Below, one piece after another: positions 7,584 through 15,844 of a DNA stretch of 18,052 nucleotides. Every line of letters begins with the position of its first letter. The first letter of the stretch is position 1. Under the pieces are notes generated by a model. That model was not told the origin of the DNA and made no database searches. It saw only the letters and a list, made by a program, of their open reading frames with translations. The position numbers and the translations under genes are program-made. The DNA comes from Mayfieldus profundus (GTDB taxonomy: Bacteria > Actinomycetota > Thermoleophilia > Solirubrobacterales > 70-9), in contig JBBPIM010000038.1 of NCBI GenBank assembly GCA_038040325.1, forward strand, positions 1-18,052, written 5' to 3'.

Positions 7584-8071
7584 CGGGGCAAGGATGCCAG
7601 AGCGGCCTCCACTGCCTCCTGGGGCGACTCGGCGCCGACGACACCTGGGGCGTCGGCCATCGGCCCCTCGCCGCGTGCCTGCCAACTGAGCAGCGTGACG
7701 ACGACGCGCCCGAGGCGGCGCGCAAAGCCGATCTCCGACAGCGTCCCCCACTCGCCGCCGATCGCGATCACCGCCTCGCCGGAGGCGACCACCGCGAGGT
7801 TGCGGGCGTGGCCGATGCCGGTGGCGACGACATGTGTGCAGCGGGGGTTGGCGTGCTCGACAGAGTCCGAGGGGACGATCCCGATCACCGTGCCGCCGGC
7901 GGCCACGGCGCCCCTCGATGCCGCCTCCATCACCCCTCCGAGGCCGCCGCAGACCAGCACCACACTCGCCTCGGCCAGCCGCCGGCCGACCTCCTCGGCG
8001 AGCTCGGCCGTGTGCGAGTCCTGATCGCAGGTCCCAGACCCGATCACGGCGATCTGTCGCTTACGACCCAT
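7580..8071 (-). CDS. LOG-family (TIGR00725-type) protein, putative nucleotide-binding
   Basis: A 163-aa Rossmann-like protein. It shows GSGT at 11-14 after the first strand, CGGLGGVMEA at 41-50, HARN at 88-91 and GGEWGTLSE at 105-113. These match the TIGR00725/YpsA-LOG superfamily. The phosphoribohydrolase signature of true LOG enzymes (PGGxGTxxE) appears as IGGEWGTLSE, without the proline, as in the TIGR00725 branch. LOG enzymes release the base from nucleoside monophosphates (cytokinin activation); this subgroup has no settled function. ATG 8071 has no clear Shine-Dalgarno. It follows the helicase by 39 bp and overlaps the aldo/keto reductase start. Confidence 0.85.
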   Translation of the reverse strand: MGRKRQIAVIGSGTCDQDSHTAELAEEVGRRLAEASVVLVCGGLGGVMEAASRGAVAAGGTVIGIVPSDSVEHANPRCTHVVATGIGHARNLAVVASGEAVIAIGGEWGTLSEIGFARRLGRVVVTLLSWQARGEGPMADAPGVVGAESPQEAVEAALASLPR

Positions 8072-8080
8072 GGCCGAGCA

Positions 8081-8108
8081 ACGAACAACGAGGAACGAGC
8101 CACGAGCG
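8081..8108. repeat. Four 7-bp tandem units (ACGARNN) in the helicase-LOG gap
   Basis: The 39-bp gap contains ACGAACA, ACGAGGA, ACGAGCC and ACGAGCG in immediate succession. The first four bases are invariant. On the transcribed (minus) strand this is a TCGT-rich stretch directly upstream of the LOG-family ATG. Function is unknown and it may be chance. Confidence 0.4.
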
Positions 8109-8110
8109 AT

Positions 8111-10402
<2,292 letters not shown>

Positions 10403-10405
10403 CGC

Positions 10406-11269
10406 TCACCCCGGCACCGGCCCCGCGATCCGGCCAGCCACCCGGACCGCCTGCAGGGCGCTGGCGTCGTGCAGGCGCAGGATCCGCGCCCCCGCCATCA
10501 CTCCGAGCGCCGCTGCGGACACGGTCGCCCACTCGCGGTGCTCGGCAGGCAGCCGCCCATCCCAGGAGCCGGCCAGCACGGCTCCGAGGAAGTCCTTGCG
10601 CGACAGCGAGAGATAGATCGGGCGGCCGAGGCCGCGCAGCTCGCCGAGGCGCCGCAGCATCTCCAGGTTGTCGTCGACCGAGAGGTCGAAGTCGAGACCC
10701 GGGTCCAGCGCGATCTGCTCGGCGGCCATGCCGCAGGCCAGCGCGGCCTCGATCCGCGCCGAGAACCATCCGCGCACGTGGTCGACCACGTCGTCGTAGG
10801 CCGGCGGCGGGCGATCGCTGCGCGGGGGGCCCTCGATGTGCATCAGCACCAAGCCGCAGCCGCGCTCGGCCGCCAGCTCGAACATCTCCTCCGAACCGCC
10901 GCCGATGTCGTTGATCGCAACGGCGCCGGCATCGAGCGCGCGCCGGGCCACCGCAGGTGAGAAGGTGTCGGCGGATACCCGGATTCCCTCCCCGGCCAGG
11001 CCCTCGATGGCCGGGATCAGCGCCCCGGCCTCCTCCTCTTCGGGGACCGGCGGGCCGCTGCGCGCCGCCACGGCGCCGACGTCGAGCATGTCGAAGCCGG
11101 CCGCGGCCAGCCCGTGGCCGTCGGCGACCGCCTGCTTCGGGGTTTCGCTGCGCGCCCCGGAGAACATCGAGTCGCCGGTGACGTTGACGATCCCGACCGC
11201 CAGTGGTTGCTCGAGCCCGAGGGTGCGGTCGGAGAGCTTCCAGGGCGCCGCGGCGACGTCGGTGACCAT
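10406..11269 (-). CDS. folP: Dihydropteroate synthase family protein, divergent substrate loops
   Basis: A 287-aa TIM-barrel protein of the DHPS/pterin-binding family, which joins dihydropterin pyrophosphate and pABA in folate synthesis. Conserved points are N29 in NVTGDS, D101 in SADT, N120-D121, MH at 143-144, DPG at 189-191, SRK with K225, and RLHD with R265 and H267. These match the pterin and pyrophosphate site. Loop 1 reads NVTGDSMFSG rather than NVTPDSF. Loop 2 reads DVGAVAARSG where typical enzymes have a G-x-E-S-T-R-P-G pattern, so the pABA/sulfonamide-contacting residues are altered. It may be a divergent FolP or a paralogue with another role; the symbol is tentative. No other folate gene is nearby. 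A -10-like TACGGT lies 7 nt before ATG 11269, suggesting a leaderless transcript. Confidence 0.78.
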   Translation of the reverse strand: MVTDVAAAPWKLSDRTLGLEQPLAVGIVNVTGDSMFSGARSETPKQAVADGHGLAAAGFDMLDVGAVAARSGPPVPEEEEAGALIPAIEGLAGEGIRVSADTFSPAVARRALDAGAVAINDIGGGSEEMFELAAERGCGLVLMHIEGPPRSDRPPPAYDDVVDHVRGWFSARIEAALACGMAAEQIALDPGLDFDLSVDDNLEMLRRLGELRGLGRPIYLSLSRKDFLGAVLAGSWDGRLPAEHREWATVSAAALGVMAGARILRLHDASALQAVRVAGRIAGPVPG

Positions 11270-11271
11270 CT

Positions 11272-11286
11272 CGGCTACCGTAGCCG
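11272..11286. promoter_or_regulatory. Palindromic bidirectional promoter between the DHPS-family and HAD genes
   Basis: CGGCTA-CCG-TAGCCG is an inverted repeat with 6-bp arms and fills most of the 20-bp gap between divergent start codons. On the plus strand it contains TACCGT (11276-11281), 8 nt before the HAD TTG. On the minus strand it contains TACGGT (11282 down to 11277), 7 nt before the DHPS ATG. Both transcripts would be leaderless. The same palindrome could also be an operator; the sequence alone cannot tell. Confidence 0.5.
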
Positions 11287-11289
11287 CCC

Positions 11290-12102
11290 TTGGCGCTGCG
11301 CTGCGTGTACACGGATCTCGACGGGACCCTGCTCGGCCCGCGGGGCGCGCTGTTCCGCGATGCGGAGGGCGGTTTCTCGCTGATGCAGGCGCGCGGGTTG
11401 GAGGCCTGCCACCGGGCCGGCGCCGAGGTCGTGATCATGTCCGGCCGGCGCGAGCCCCAGGTGATGGAGGACGCGCGGCTGCTCGGCCAGAGCTCCTACA
11501 TCTACGAGGCGGGCTGTGCCTTCGTGATCGACGGTGAGACGACAGTGATGACGGGCGAGCTGGTACCCGACGAGGAGGGAACCGTCTACGCGAAGATCGA
11601 AGCGCGGGGAATACCGCAGCTTCTGTTCGGCCACTTCGAGGGGCGGCTGGAGTACCACGCGCCGTGGCACACCGACCGCGTCCTCTCGCACCTGTTCAGG
11701 GGCAAGGTGGACGTCGACGAGGCGAACCGGCTGCTGGAGCAGGAGGGCCACGACGACCTGCGGCTGCTCGACAACGGCGCGATCGCCCGCAGCATGCCGG
11801 GCCTGGAGATCACCCACGCCTACCACCTGGTGCCGAAGCTGGTCAGCAAGGCAAACGCCGTCGCCGCCCACATGCGCGCCCGCGGCTACGACCCCCACGA
11901 CTGCATCGCCGTCGGCGACTCCGTCGAGGACCTCGAGGTGGCCGCCGCGGTCGGCCGCTTCTTCGTGGTCGCCAACGGGCCCGAGCGCGACGCGGGCCTT
12001 CGCGAGGCGATCTCCGGTTACGACAACGTCACAGTCACAGAGGGGCGCATGGGCGAAGGCTTCTACGAGGCGGTGGTCGGAACGCTGGCGCGGCGGGGCT
12101 AA
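11290..12102 (+). CDS. HAD-IIB family hydrolase (mannosyl/glucosyl-3-phosphoglycerate phosphatase-like)
   Basis: A 270-aa protein with all four HAD motifs: YTDLDGTLLG (D9 nucleophile, D11 acid/base), MSGR with S51, K187 in SKANAV and GDSVEDLE with D210 and D214. The cap between motifs II and III is of the C2B type, like Cof, sucrose-phosphate and mannosyl-3-phosphoglycerate phosphatases. A sugar-phosphate or compatible-solute precursor substrate is plausible, but no partner synthase is in the window. TTG 11290 is chosen because it keeps the first beta strand (ALRCVYTDLDG) intact. A later GTG at 11305 would delete most of it. The last four bases overlap the convergent Rieske gene. Confidence 0.86.
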   Translation: MALRCVYTDLDGTLLGPRGALFRDAEGGFSLMQARGLEACHRAGAEVVIMSGRREPQVMEDARLLGQSSYIYEAGCAFVIDGETTVMTGELVPDEEGTVYAKIEARGIPQLLFGHFEGRLEYHAPWHTDRVLSHLFRGKVDVDEANRLLEQEGHDDLRLLDNGAIARSMPGLEITHAYHLVPKLVSKANAVAAHMRARGYDPHDCIAVGDSVEDLEVAAAVGRFFVVANGPERDAGLREAISGYDNVTVTEGRMGEGFYEAVVGTLARRG

Positions 12103-12446
12103 CCGACGGAGACCTTCTCCAGCGGCGTCTTCGCGGGGCCCTTCAGCACCTCGCCGTCGAGCCCGAAGCGCGAGCCGTGACAGGGGCAGGCCCACTCCCG
12201 CCTCTCGTCGTCGAAGGAGACGATGCAGCGAAGGTGCGTGCAGACAGGCGAGACGGCCTGGATCGTGCCGTCCTCGTCCCGGAACGCTGCCACCTTGCGG
12301 CCTTCGAGGTCGACTATCGCGCCCTCGCCCGGAGCCAGGTCGTCAAGCGGGCCGGCCCGGCGCATCGCCACCCGGTCGGCCACGAAGCGCACCGGGGCCA
12401 GCACCACCCGAACCGCTGCCCCCATCAGGTCCGACAGGGCTGCCAT
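12099..12446 (-). CDS. Small stand-alone Rieske [2Fe-2S] protein
   Basis: A 115-aa protein. The Rieske cluster motifs are CTHLRC (C69, H71, plus C74) and CPCHGSRF (C87, H90, plus C89). C74 and C89 are placed to form the disulfide seen in high-potential Rieske proteins. The first ~30 residues form an amphipathic, basic helix (VRVVLAPVRFVADRVAMRR) that might sit on the membrane or on a partner. There is no signal peptide. Electron transfer is the expected role. ATG 12446 overlaps the upstream dehydrogenase stop by one base (TGATG), so the two are coupled and may share a redox reaction. ATG 12424 is an alternative start. Confidence 0.88.
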   Translation of the reverse strand: MAALSDLMGAAVRVVLAPVRFVADRVAMRRAGPLDDLAPGEGAIVDLEGRKVAAFRDEDGTIQAVSPVCTHLRCIVSFDDERREWACPCHGSRFGLDGEVLKGPAKTPLEKVSVG

Positions 12447-13231
12447 CAGTCCCGCCTCGGGGCCGCGGAGCCGCCGCGCACGGCGGCCAGCAGGCGGTCG
12501 GTGAGACGCGGGGCGATGCCGTTTAGGCCCAAGAGGCGCACCGTCCCGGGGACGTAGAGCGAGCGCCGGTCGCTCTCGACCGCGGCGACGATCTCCTCCG
12601 CCATGCGCTCCACCGGCAGCTCCTCGTCGTTGGAGCGCCAGTCGGGCAGGCGGTCGCGGCGGCCGGCATGGATCTCCGTGGCGACCTCGCCGGGATAGAC
12701 GGTCGTCAGCGAAACCCCGGTTCCCGACAGCTCGTGGCGCAGCGCCTCGGCGAAGCCGCGGTCGGCCGCCTTGGTGGCGCCATAGACCGCGCCCCAGGGA
12801 AAGGCCCGCAGCCCCGCCGCCGAGGAGAGGACGACGATGTGGCCGCTCGCATCGGCGAGCAGGTGGGGCAGCGCCGCCTTGACGGTGTAGATCGTCCCCA
12901 GCACGTTGGTACGGACCATCTGCTCGGCGTCCTCGATCGGCTGGTCGGCAAACGGCGCGTAGCGGGTGATGCCCGCGTTGGCCAGCAGCAGGTCGATCCC
13001 GCCGGCCTGCTCGACGAAGGCCTCCACCGCGGCGGAGATCGACTGCCAATCGGAGACGTCGGCTGCGTGGGCGCTCGCGCCCAGCTCGTCTGCGCGAGCC
13101 CGCAGCTCCTCCTCGCCGCGGGCCACCATTCCAACCGTGGCGCCGCGCTGCGCCAGCAGCCGCGAGGTGGCGAGTCCTATGCCCTTCGAGGCGCCGGTGA
13201 CCAGCGCTCGCGTGCCCTCGTCGATGCGCAT
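12446..13231 (-). CDS. Short-chain dehydrogenase/reductase (SDR)
   Basis: A 261-aa classical SDR. It has the Rossmann cofactor motif TGASKGIG (12-19), the DV at the adenine-binding strand (58-59), NAG (85-87), N109, the catalytic serine in VLSSAAG (S136/S137) and YGATK (Y150, K154). These are followed by the YPGEVATE loop that closes over nicotinamide. R38 after the second strand hints at NADPH, though this is weak. The ~60-residue tail with LYVPGTVRLLGLNGIAPRL is common in the DltE/YqjQ-like SDR group of unknown substrate. ATG 13231 has an AGAGGA-like ribosome binding site. The gene diverges from the DtxR-family gene and leads the two-gene operon with the Rieske protein. Confidence 0.92.
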   Translation of the reverse strand: MRIDEGTRALVTGASKGIGLATSRLLAQRGATVGMVARGEEELRARADELGASAHAADVSDWQSISAAVEAFVEQAGGIDLLLANAGITRYAPFADQPIEDAEQMVRTNVLGTIYTVKAALPHLLADASGHIVVLSSAAGLRAFPWGAVYGATKAADRGFAEALRHELSGTGVSLTTVYPGEVATEIHAGRRDRLPDWRSNDEELPVERMAEEIVAAVESDRRSLYVPGTVRLLGLNGIAPRLTDRLLAAVRGGSAAPRRD

Positions 13232-13250
13232 GCCCGCATCCTCTCACCTC

Positions 13251-13278
13251 TAGTATCGGCGGTCCCCGAACGGAAGGA
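13251..13278 (+). promoter_or_regulatory. -10 box and Shine-Dalgarno of the DtxR-family gene
   Basis: TAGTAT at 13251-13256 is a good -10 hexamer, and GGAAGGA at 13272-13278 lies 6 nt before the TTG at 13285, which supports that start. This gene, unlike several neighbours, would have a short leader of roughly 20 nt. The minus-strand dehydrogenase promoter must lie in the same 53-bp gap. Confidence 0.5.
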
Positions 13279-13284
13279 CCGAGC

Positions 13285-13998
13285 TTGTCGCAGGAGCATG
13301 CGACCGTCGCCGAGGAGGAGTACCTGCAGAGCATGTACTGGCTGCTGGAGGCCGGTCTGCCGATCACCGGCGCCAACATCGCCCGCGCGATGCAGCTCTC
13401 CGCTCCGACCGTGCACGAGATGCTCGGACGGCTCGAACAGGACGGCTACGTGCAGCGTGCCGAGGACCGCTCCGTCTCCTTCACCGACCAGGGCCGCGCC
13501 GAGGCGGAGACGATCGTGCGCCGCCACCGGATGATCGAGCGCTTCCTCACCGACGTCCTGGGGATTCCATGGGACGAGGTGCACGAGGAGGCCGAGCGGC
13601 TGGAGCACGCGATGTCGCCGGTTCTGGAAGAGCGGATGCGGGCGGCGATCGGCGACGCGACCACCTGCCCGCACGGCCATCCAATCGTCGAGGGGGTGCG
13701 CGAGGAGGGGGCGCTGCTCGCCGACGTCGAGCCAGGCGCCAGCGTGCACGTGCTGCGCTTCGAGAACGAGGCCGAGGACCTGCTGCACTACCTGATGGAG
13801 TCGGGGCTGCATCCCGGCCTGGAGGGAAGCGTGGAGAGCTCCGACGACGAGGCCGTGGTGATCGCCTCCGACGAGGGGCGCCACGAGATATCGCGCAGCG
13901 TCGCCGAGACGGTCTCTGTGCGCGCCGACCCGGCGCCGCCCCCGCGGGCGCCGCTTCCCGAGGCGCTCGAACTTTCAAGCGACCGCTACGGGCGCTGA
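13285..13998 (+). CDS. DtxR/MntR-family metal-dependent transcriptional regulator
   Basis: A 237-aa protein with three-domain DtxR/IdeR length. It has a winged HTH (about 8-75, recognition helix around SAPTVHEMLGRLE), a dimerisation/metal domain (about 76-145) and a FeoA/SH3-like C-terminal domain after TTCPHGHPI. Visible metal-site positions are H81, H100, E104, E107 and H108. E104-x-x-E-H follows the MntR pattern, whereas DtxR/IdeR have cysteine at that place. The N-terminal positions are E12 and Q15, where MntR has Asp and Glu. Mn2+ or Fe2+ sensing and repression of uptake genes is the family role. No transporter is adjacent, so its targets are elsewhere. TTG 13285 is supported by GGAAGGA 6 nt upstream. 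Confidence 0.9.
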   Translation: MSQEHATVAEEEYLQSMYWLLEAGLPITGANIARAMQLSAPTVHEMLGRLEQDGYVQRAEDRSVSFTDQGRAEAETIVRRHRMIERFLTDVLGIPWDEVHEEAERLEHAMSPVLEERMRAAIGDATTCPHGHPIVEGVREEGALLADVEPGASVHVLRFENEAEDLLHYLMESGLHPGLEGSVESSDDEAVVIASDEGRHEISRSVAETVSVRADPAPPPRAPLPEALELSSDRYGR

Positions 13999-14005
13999 TC
14001 GCAAC

Positions 14006-14011
14006 TACACT
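14006..14011 (+). promoter_or_regulatory. -10 box of the RTX-repeat gene (leaderless)
   Basis: TACACT ends 6 nt before ATG 14018, with no Shine-Dalgarno between them. It lies just after the DtxR-family stop at 13998, so the RTX-repeat gene probably has its own start site despite the 19-bp gap. Confidence 0.5.
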
Positions 14012-14017
14012 CGGCCG

Positions 14018-14977
14018 ATGAGCCAGGGTCGGAGGGCTGGACTCCTATGCGGGGCGGCGGCCGCGCTCGCGCTGGCCTTCCCGGCCGCGGGCGGCGCCGC
14101 GGTGACGATCGGCGAGGACACGTCGATTCCAGGCGGCGACACATTCGAGTGCGACCCTGGCCCGAGCTGCACCCTCGTCCAATCCCAGCACGGAACCCGC
14201 CCCGTGGTCGCTCCCTTCGACGGGGTGATCGTGCGCTGGAGGATGCGGGCCGTCGTGACCGGCAACTTCAAGCTGCGCGTGGTGCGCCCGCTGGGCGGAA
14301 ACCTCTTCACCGGCGCCGGCGCCAGCGCCGACACCCCGGTCGTGTCCGGAGGCGAACGGACCCTCAACACGCGGCTGCCGGTGCGGGCGGGCGACCAGAT
14401 CGGCGTCGACATCCCCGGTACCGGAGCGGCGATCGAGCGGCGCGGTGCCGCAGGGGGGCTTGTGAACCAGTTCACCCCGACGCTGTTCGACAACGAAATG
14501 CCGGCGCGGGCTCCGGACGGCAGCTTTCCGGAGGCGCTGGTCCTGAACGCCGACATCGAGCCCGACTGCGACCGCGACGGCCTCGGCGACGAGAGCCAGG
14601 ACTTCGACCTGCTCGCCTGCAATCCGCCGCTCTGCGCGGGCCGCACCCCGACGATCGTCGGGACGCTCGGGAACGACAACCTGACAGGGACGCCGGGGCC
14701 CGACGTGATCCAGGTCAGCATCGGCGACGACAAGGTCGAGGCGGGGGCCGGCAACGACATCGTCTGCGGCGGCAAGAACAAGGACCGCCTCGCCGGCGGG
14801 ACAGGGAAGGATCTGCTGCTGGGGGAGCTCGGCAAGGACGTGCTGCTCGGCGAGGGCGGACGCGACCGCCTCAAGGGCCAGGGGGGCAAGGACAAGTGCA
14901 AGGGCGGCCCCGGCCGCGACAGGGGGTCGTCCTGCGAGAGGACCCACTCGGTGGAGAGGACGCGCTCGCTGCCCTGA
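14018..14977 (+). CDS. Secreted protein with C-terminal RTX (hemolysin-type calcium-binding) repeats
   Basis: A 319-aa protein. Residues 1-28 form a signal peptide (MSQGRRAG, an Ala/Leu-rich core, AAGGAAV). Residues 30-180 are a beta-rich domain of unknown function. DCDRDGLGDE (183-192) resembles a calcium-binding DxDxDG loop. From about 213 to 304 run RTX nonapeptide-like repeats, from GTLGNDNLTG and AGAGNDIVCGG to the later GGTGKDLL, GELGKDVL, GEGGRDRL and GQGGKDKC. The later repeats keep the G-x-G-x-D skeleton but carry Lys/Arg before Asp. Paired cysteines probably form disulfides outside the cell. This layout is frequent in soil actinobacteria, without an assigned function. It is likely an extracellular or surface protein. 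Confidence 0.85.
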   Translation: MSQGRRAGLLCGAAAALALAFPAAGGAAVTIGEDTSIPGGDTFECDPGPSCTLVQSQHGTRPVVAPFDGVIVRWRMRAVVTGNFKLRVVRPLGGNLFTGAGASADTPVVSGGERTLNTRLPVRAGDQIGVDIPGTGAAIERRGAAGGLVNQFTPTLFDNEMPARAPDGSFPEALVLNADIEPDCDRDGLGDESQDFDLLACNPPLCAGRTPTIVGTLGNDNLTGTPGPDVIQVSIGDDKVEAGAGNDIVCGGKNKDRLAGGTGKDLLLGELGKDVLLGEGGRDRLKGQGGKDKCKGGPGRDRGSSCERTHSVERTRSLP

Positions 14978-14996
14978 CCCGCGCGCGGGGCGCCGT

Positions 14997-15013
14997 TATC
15001 CTCGCAAGGGGGG
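14997..15013 (+). promoter_or_regulatory. -10 box and ribosome binding site of the SnoaL-like gene
   Basis: TATCCT (14997-15002) fits the TAnnnT pattern. AGGGGGG at 15007-15013 is a possible, rather distant, ribosome binding site for ATG 15031. The gene probably has its own promoter in the 53-bp gap after the RTX-repeat gene. Confidence 0.35.
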
Positions 15014-15030
15014 TTGAACGCCGAGGCGCC

Positions 15031-15423
15031 ATGAGTCACGACAACGTCGAGATCGTCCGCGAGGGATACGCGCACTTCAATCGCGGCGACATCGGCTGGA
15101 TGGTCGAGCGCATGACCTCCGACATCTCCTGGACCGACAGCAACGAGGTCCCGGGCGCAAAGACCTACCGGGGAGTCGACGAGGTTCGCCCCTACCTGGA
15201 GAGCTTCCGCCGGGTGTGGGAGGAGGCACGCTTCGAGCCGCAGGAGATTCGCGGCAACGACGACAAGGTGCTGGCGGTCGTGCGCTTCGTGGCCCGCGGC
15301 CGCCACAGCGGCGCCGACGTCGACGCGAAGCTTTCGCACCTCTACGAGATGCGCGACGGCAAGGGCGCGAAGGTGGTCACGTACTTCGACCACGACCAGG
15401 CCGAGCGCGACTTTCTCGGCTGA
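15031..15423 (+). CDS. SnoaL-like / NTF2-fold protein
   Basis: A 130-aa protein opening with NVEIVREGYAHFNRGDI, the usual first helix of SnoaL-like proteins, followed by a helix and curved sheet: DISWTDSNEVPGA, the YRGVDEVRPYLESF helix and the strands KVLAVVRFVARGRHSG and VTYFDHDQAE. Members are small cone-shaped alpha+beta proteins that bind hydrophobic ligands or act as isomerases, cyclases or dehydratases. Catalytic residues vary, so no reaction is assigned. Length is typical for a single domain. It is probably transcribed alone and is followed by two GC-rich hairpins. Confidence 0.87.
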   Translation: MSHDNVEIVREGYAHFNRGDIGWMVERMTSDISWTDSNEVPGAKTYRGVDEVRPYLESFRRVWEEARFEPQEIRGNDDKVLAVVRFVARGRHSGADVDAKLSHLYEMRDGKGAKVVTYFDHDQAERDFLG

Positions 15424-15426
15424 GCC

Positions 15427-15455
15427 GCGCGGTCCGCCGCGCCGGCAGCTTGCCG
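15427..15455 (+). terminator. Two adjacent GC-rich hairpins after the SnoaL-like gene
   Basis: GCGCGG-TCCG-CCGCGC (15427-15442) and CGGCA-GCT-TGCCG (15443-15455) lie back to back, 3 nt after the stop. No T-tract follows. Termination of the plus-strand unit before the convergent small gene is plausible but unproven. Confidence 0.4.
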
Positions 15456-15501
15456 AGCGGCTGCGCCGTCAGGCCGCGCTCTAGGTCGCGCCAGGGCCGA
15501 G

Positions 15502-15720
15502 TCAGTCGGCGCCGTGGCCGCCGCCGCAGATCTGCCGCAGGCGGCGGTAGAGATGATCGTCCTGGGAGCGCACCCCGTAGGGGCGGCCGCGACGGACGGA
15601 TTGCTCGTGCTCGCGGATCGCGGCCGCAAGCTCCGTGAAGCGCTGCTGCGCTCGGTCGCGCTCCTTCACCAGCCTGGTGTCTCCGTTCCCGCTTCCATCC
15701 ACCAGCGTCATCGGGCTCAT
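15502..15720 (-). CDS. Small charged helical protein, 72 aa, unknown function
   Basis: A 72-aa product starting MSPMTLVDGSGNGD. Residues 15-45 form a highly charged helix or coiled coil (TRLVKERDRAQQRF, then AAAIREHEQSVRRG). The second half contains RPYGVRSQDDHLYRRLRQIC and a glycine/histidine tail (CGGGHGAD). There is no signal peptide or TM segment. The ATG is chosen because a perfect AAGGAGGT lies 6 nt upstream. This is the strongest Shine-Dalgarno in the window, so the ORF is very probably translated. No family is recognised. It stands alone between the convergent SnoaL-like gene and the co-directional aminotransferase gene, which lies upstream with a 124-bp gap. Confidence 0.75.
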   Translation of the reverse strand: MSPMTLVDGSGNGDTRLVKERDRAQQRFTELAAAIREHEQSVRRGRPYGVRSQDDHLYRRLRQICGGGHGAD

Positions 15721-15726
15721 CGGTCT

Positions 15727-15734
15727 ACCTCCTT
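15727..15734 (-). promoter_or_regulatory. Perfect Shine-Dalgarno of the 72-aa gene
   Basis: AAGGAGGT on the minus strand with a 6-nt spacer to ATG 15720. It decides the start of the small protein and argues against a longer frame opening at 15888. The remaining upstream gap to 15844 shows AT-richer DNA with -10-like TATGGC and TACCAT, but no convincing -35. Confidence 0.8.
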
Positions 15735-15844
15735 GTGTGCGCCCGTTGTGCGGTTGCCATACCTGTTTTTGATGGTAGGTCCGCTCTTTCAAGCGCCGGT
15801 GAAGATCCGGTAATCGTTTCCGCAAATTCGGCGGAAAGTCTGCG

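Noticed and set aside
6663..8024. A 453-codon plus-strand frame.
   Set aside because: Antisense to the aldo/keto reductase and LOG-family genes, both of which have clear catalytic or family motifs on the minus strand.
11275..12195. A 306-codon minus-strand frame opposite the HAD gene.
   Set aside because: The HAD frame has all four catalytic motifs. The opposite frame has none and is a codon-complement shadow.
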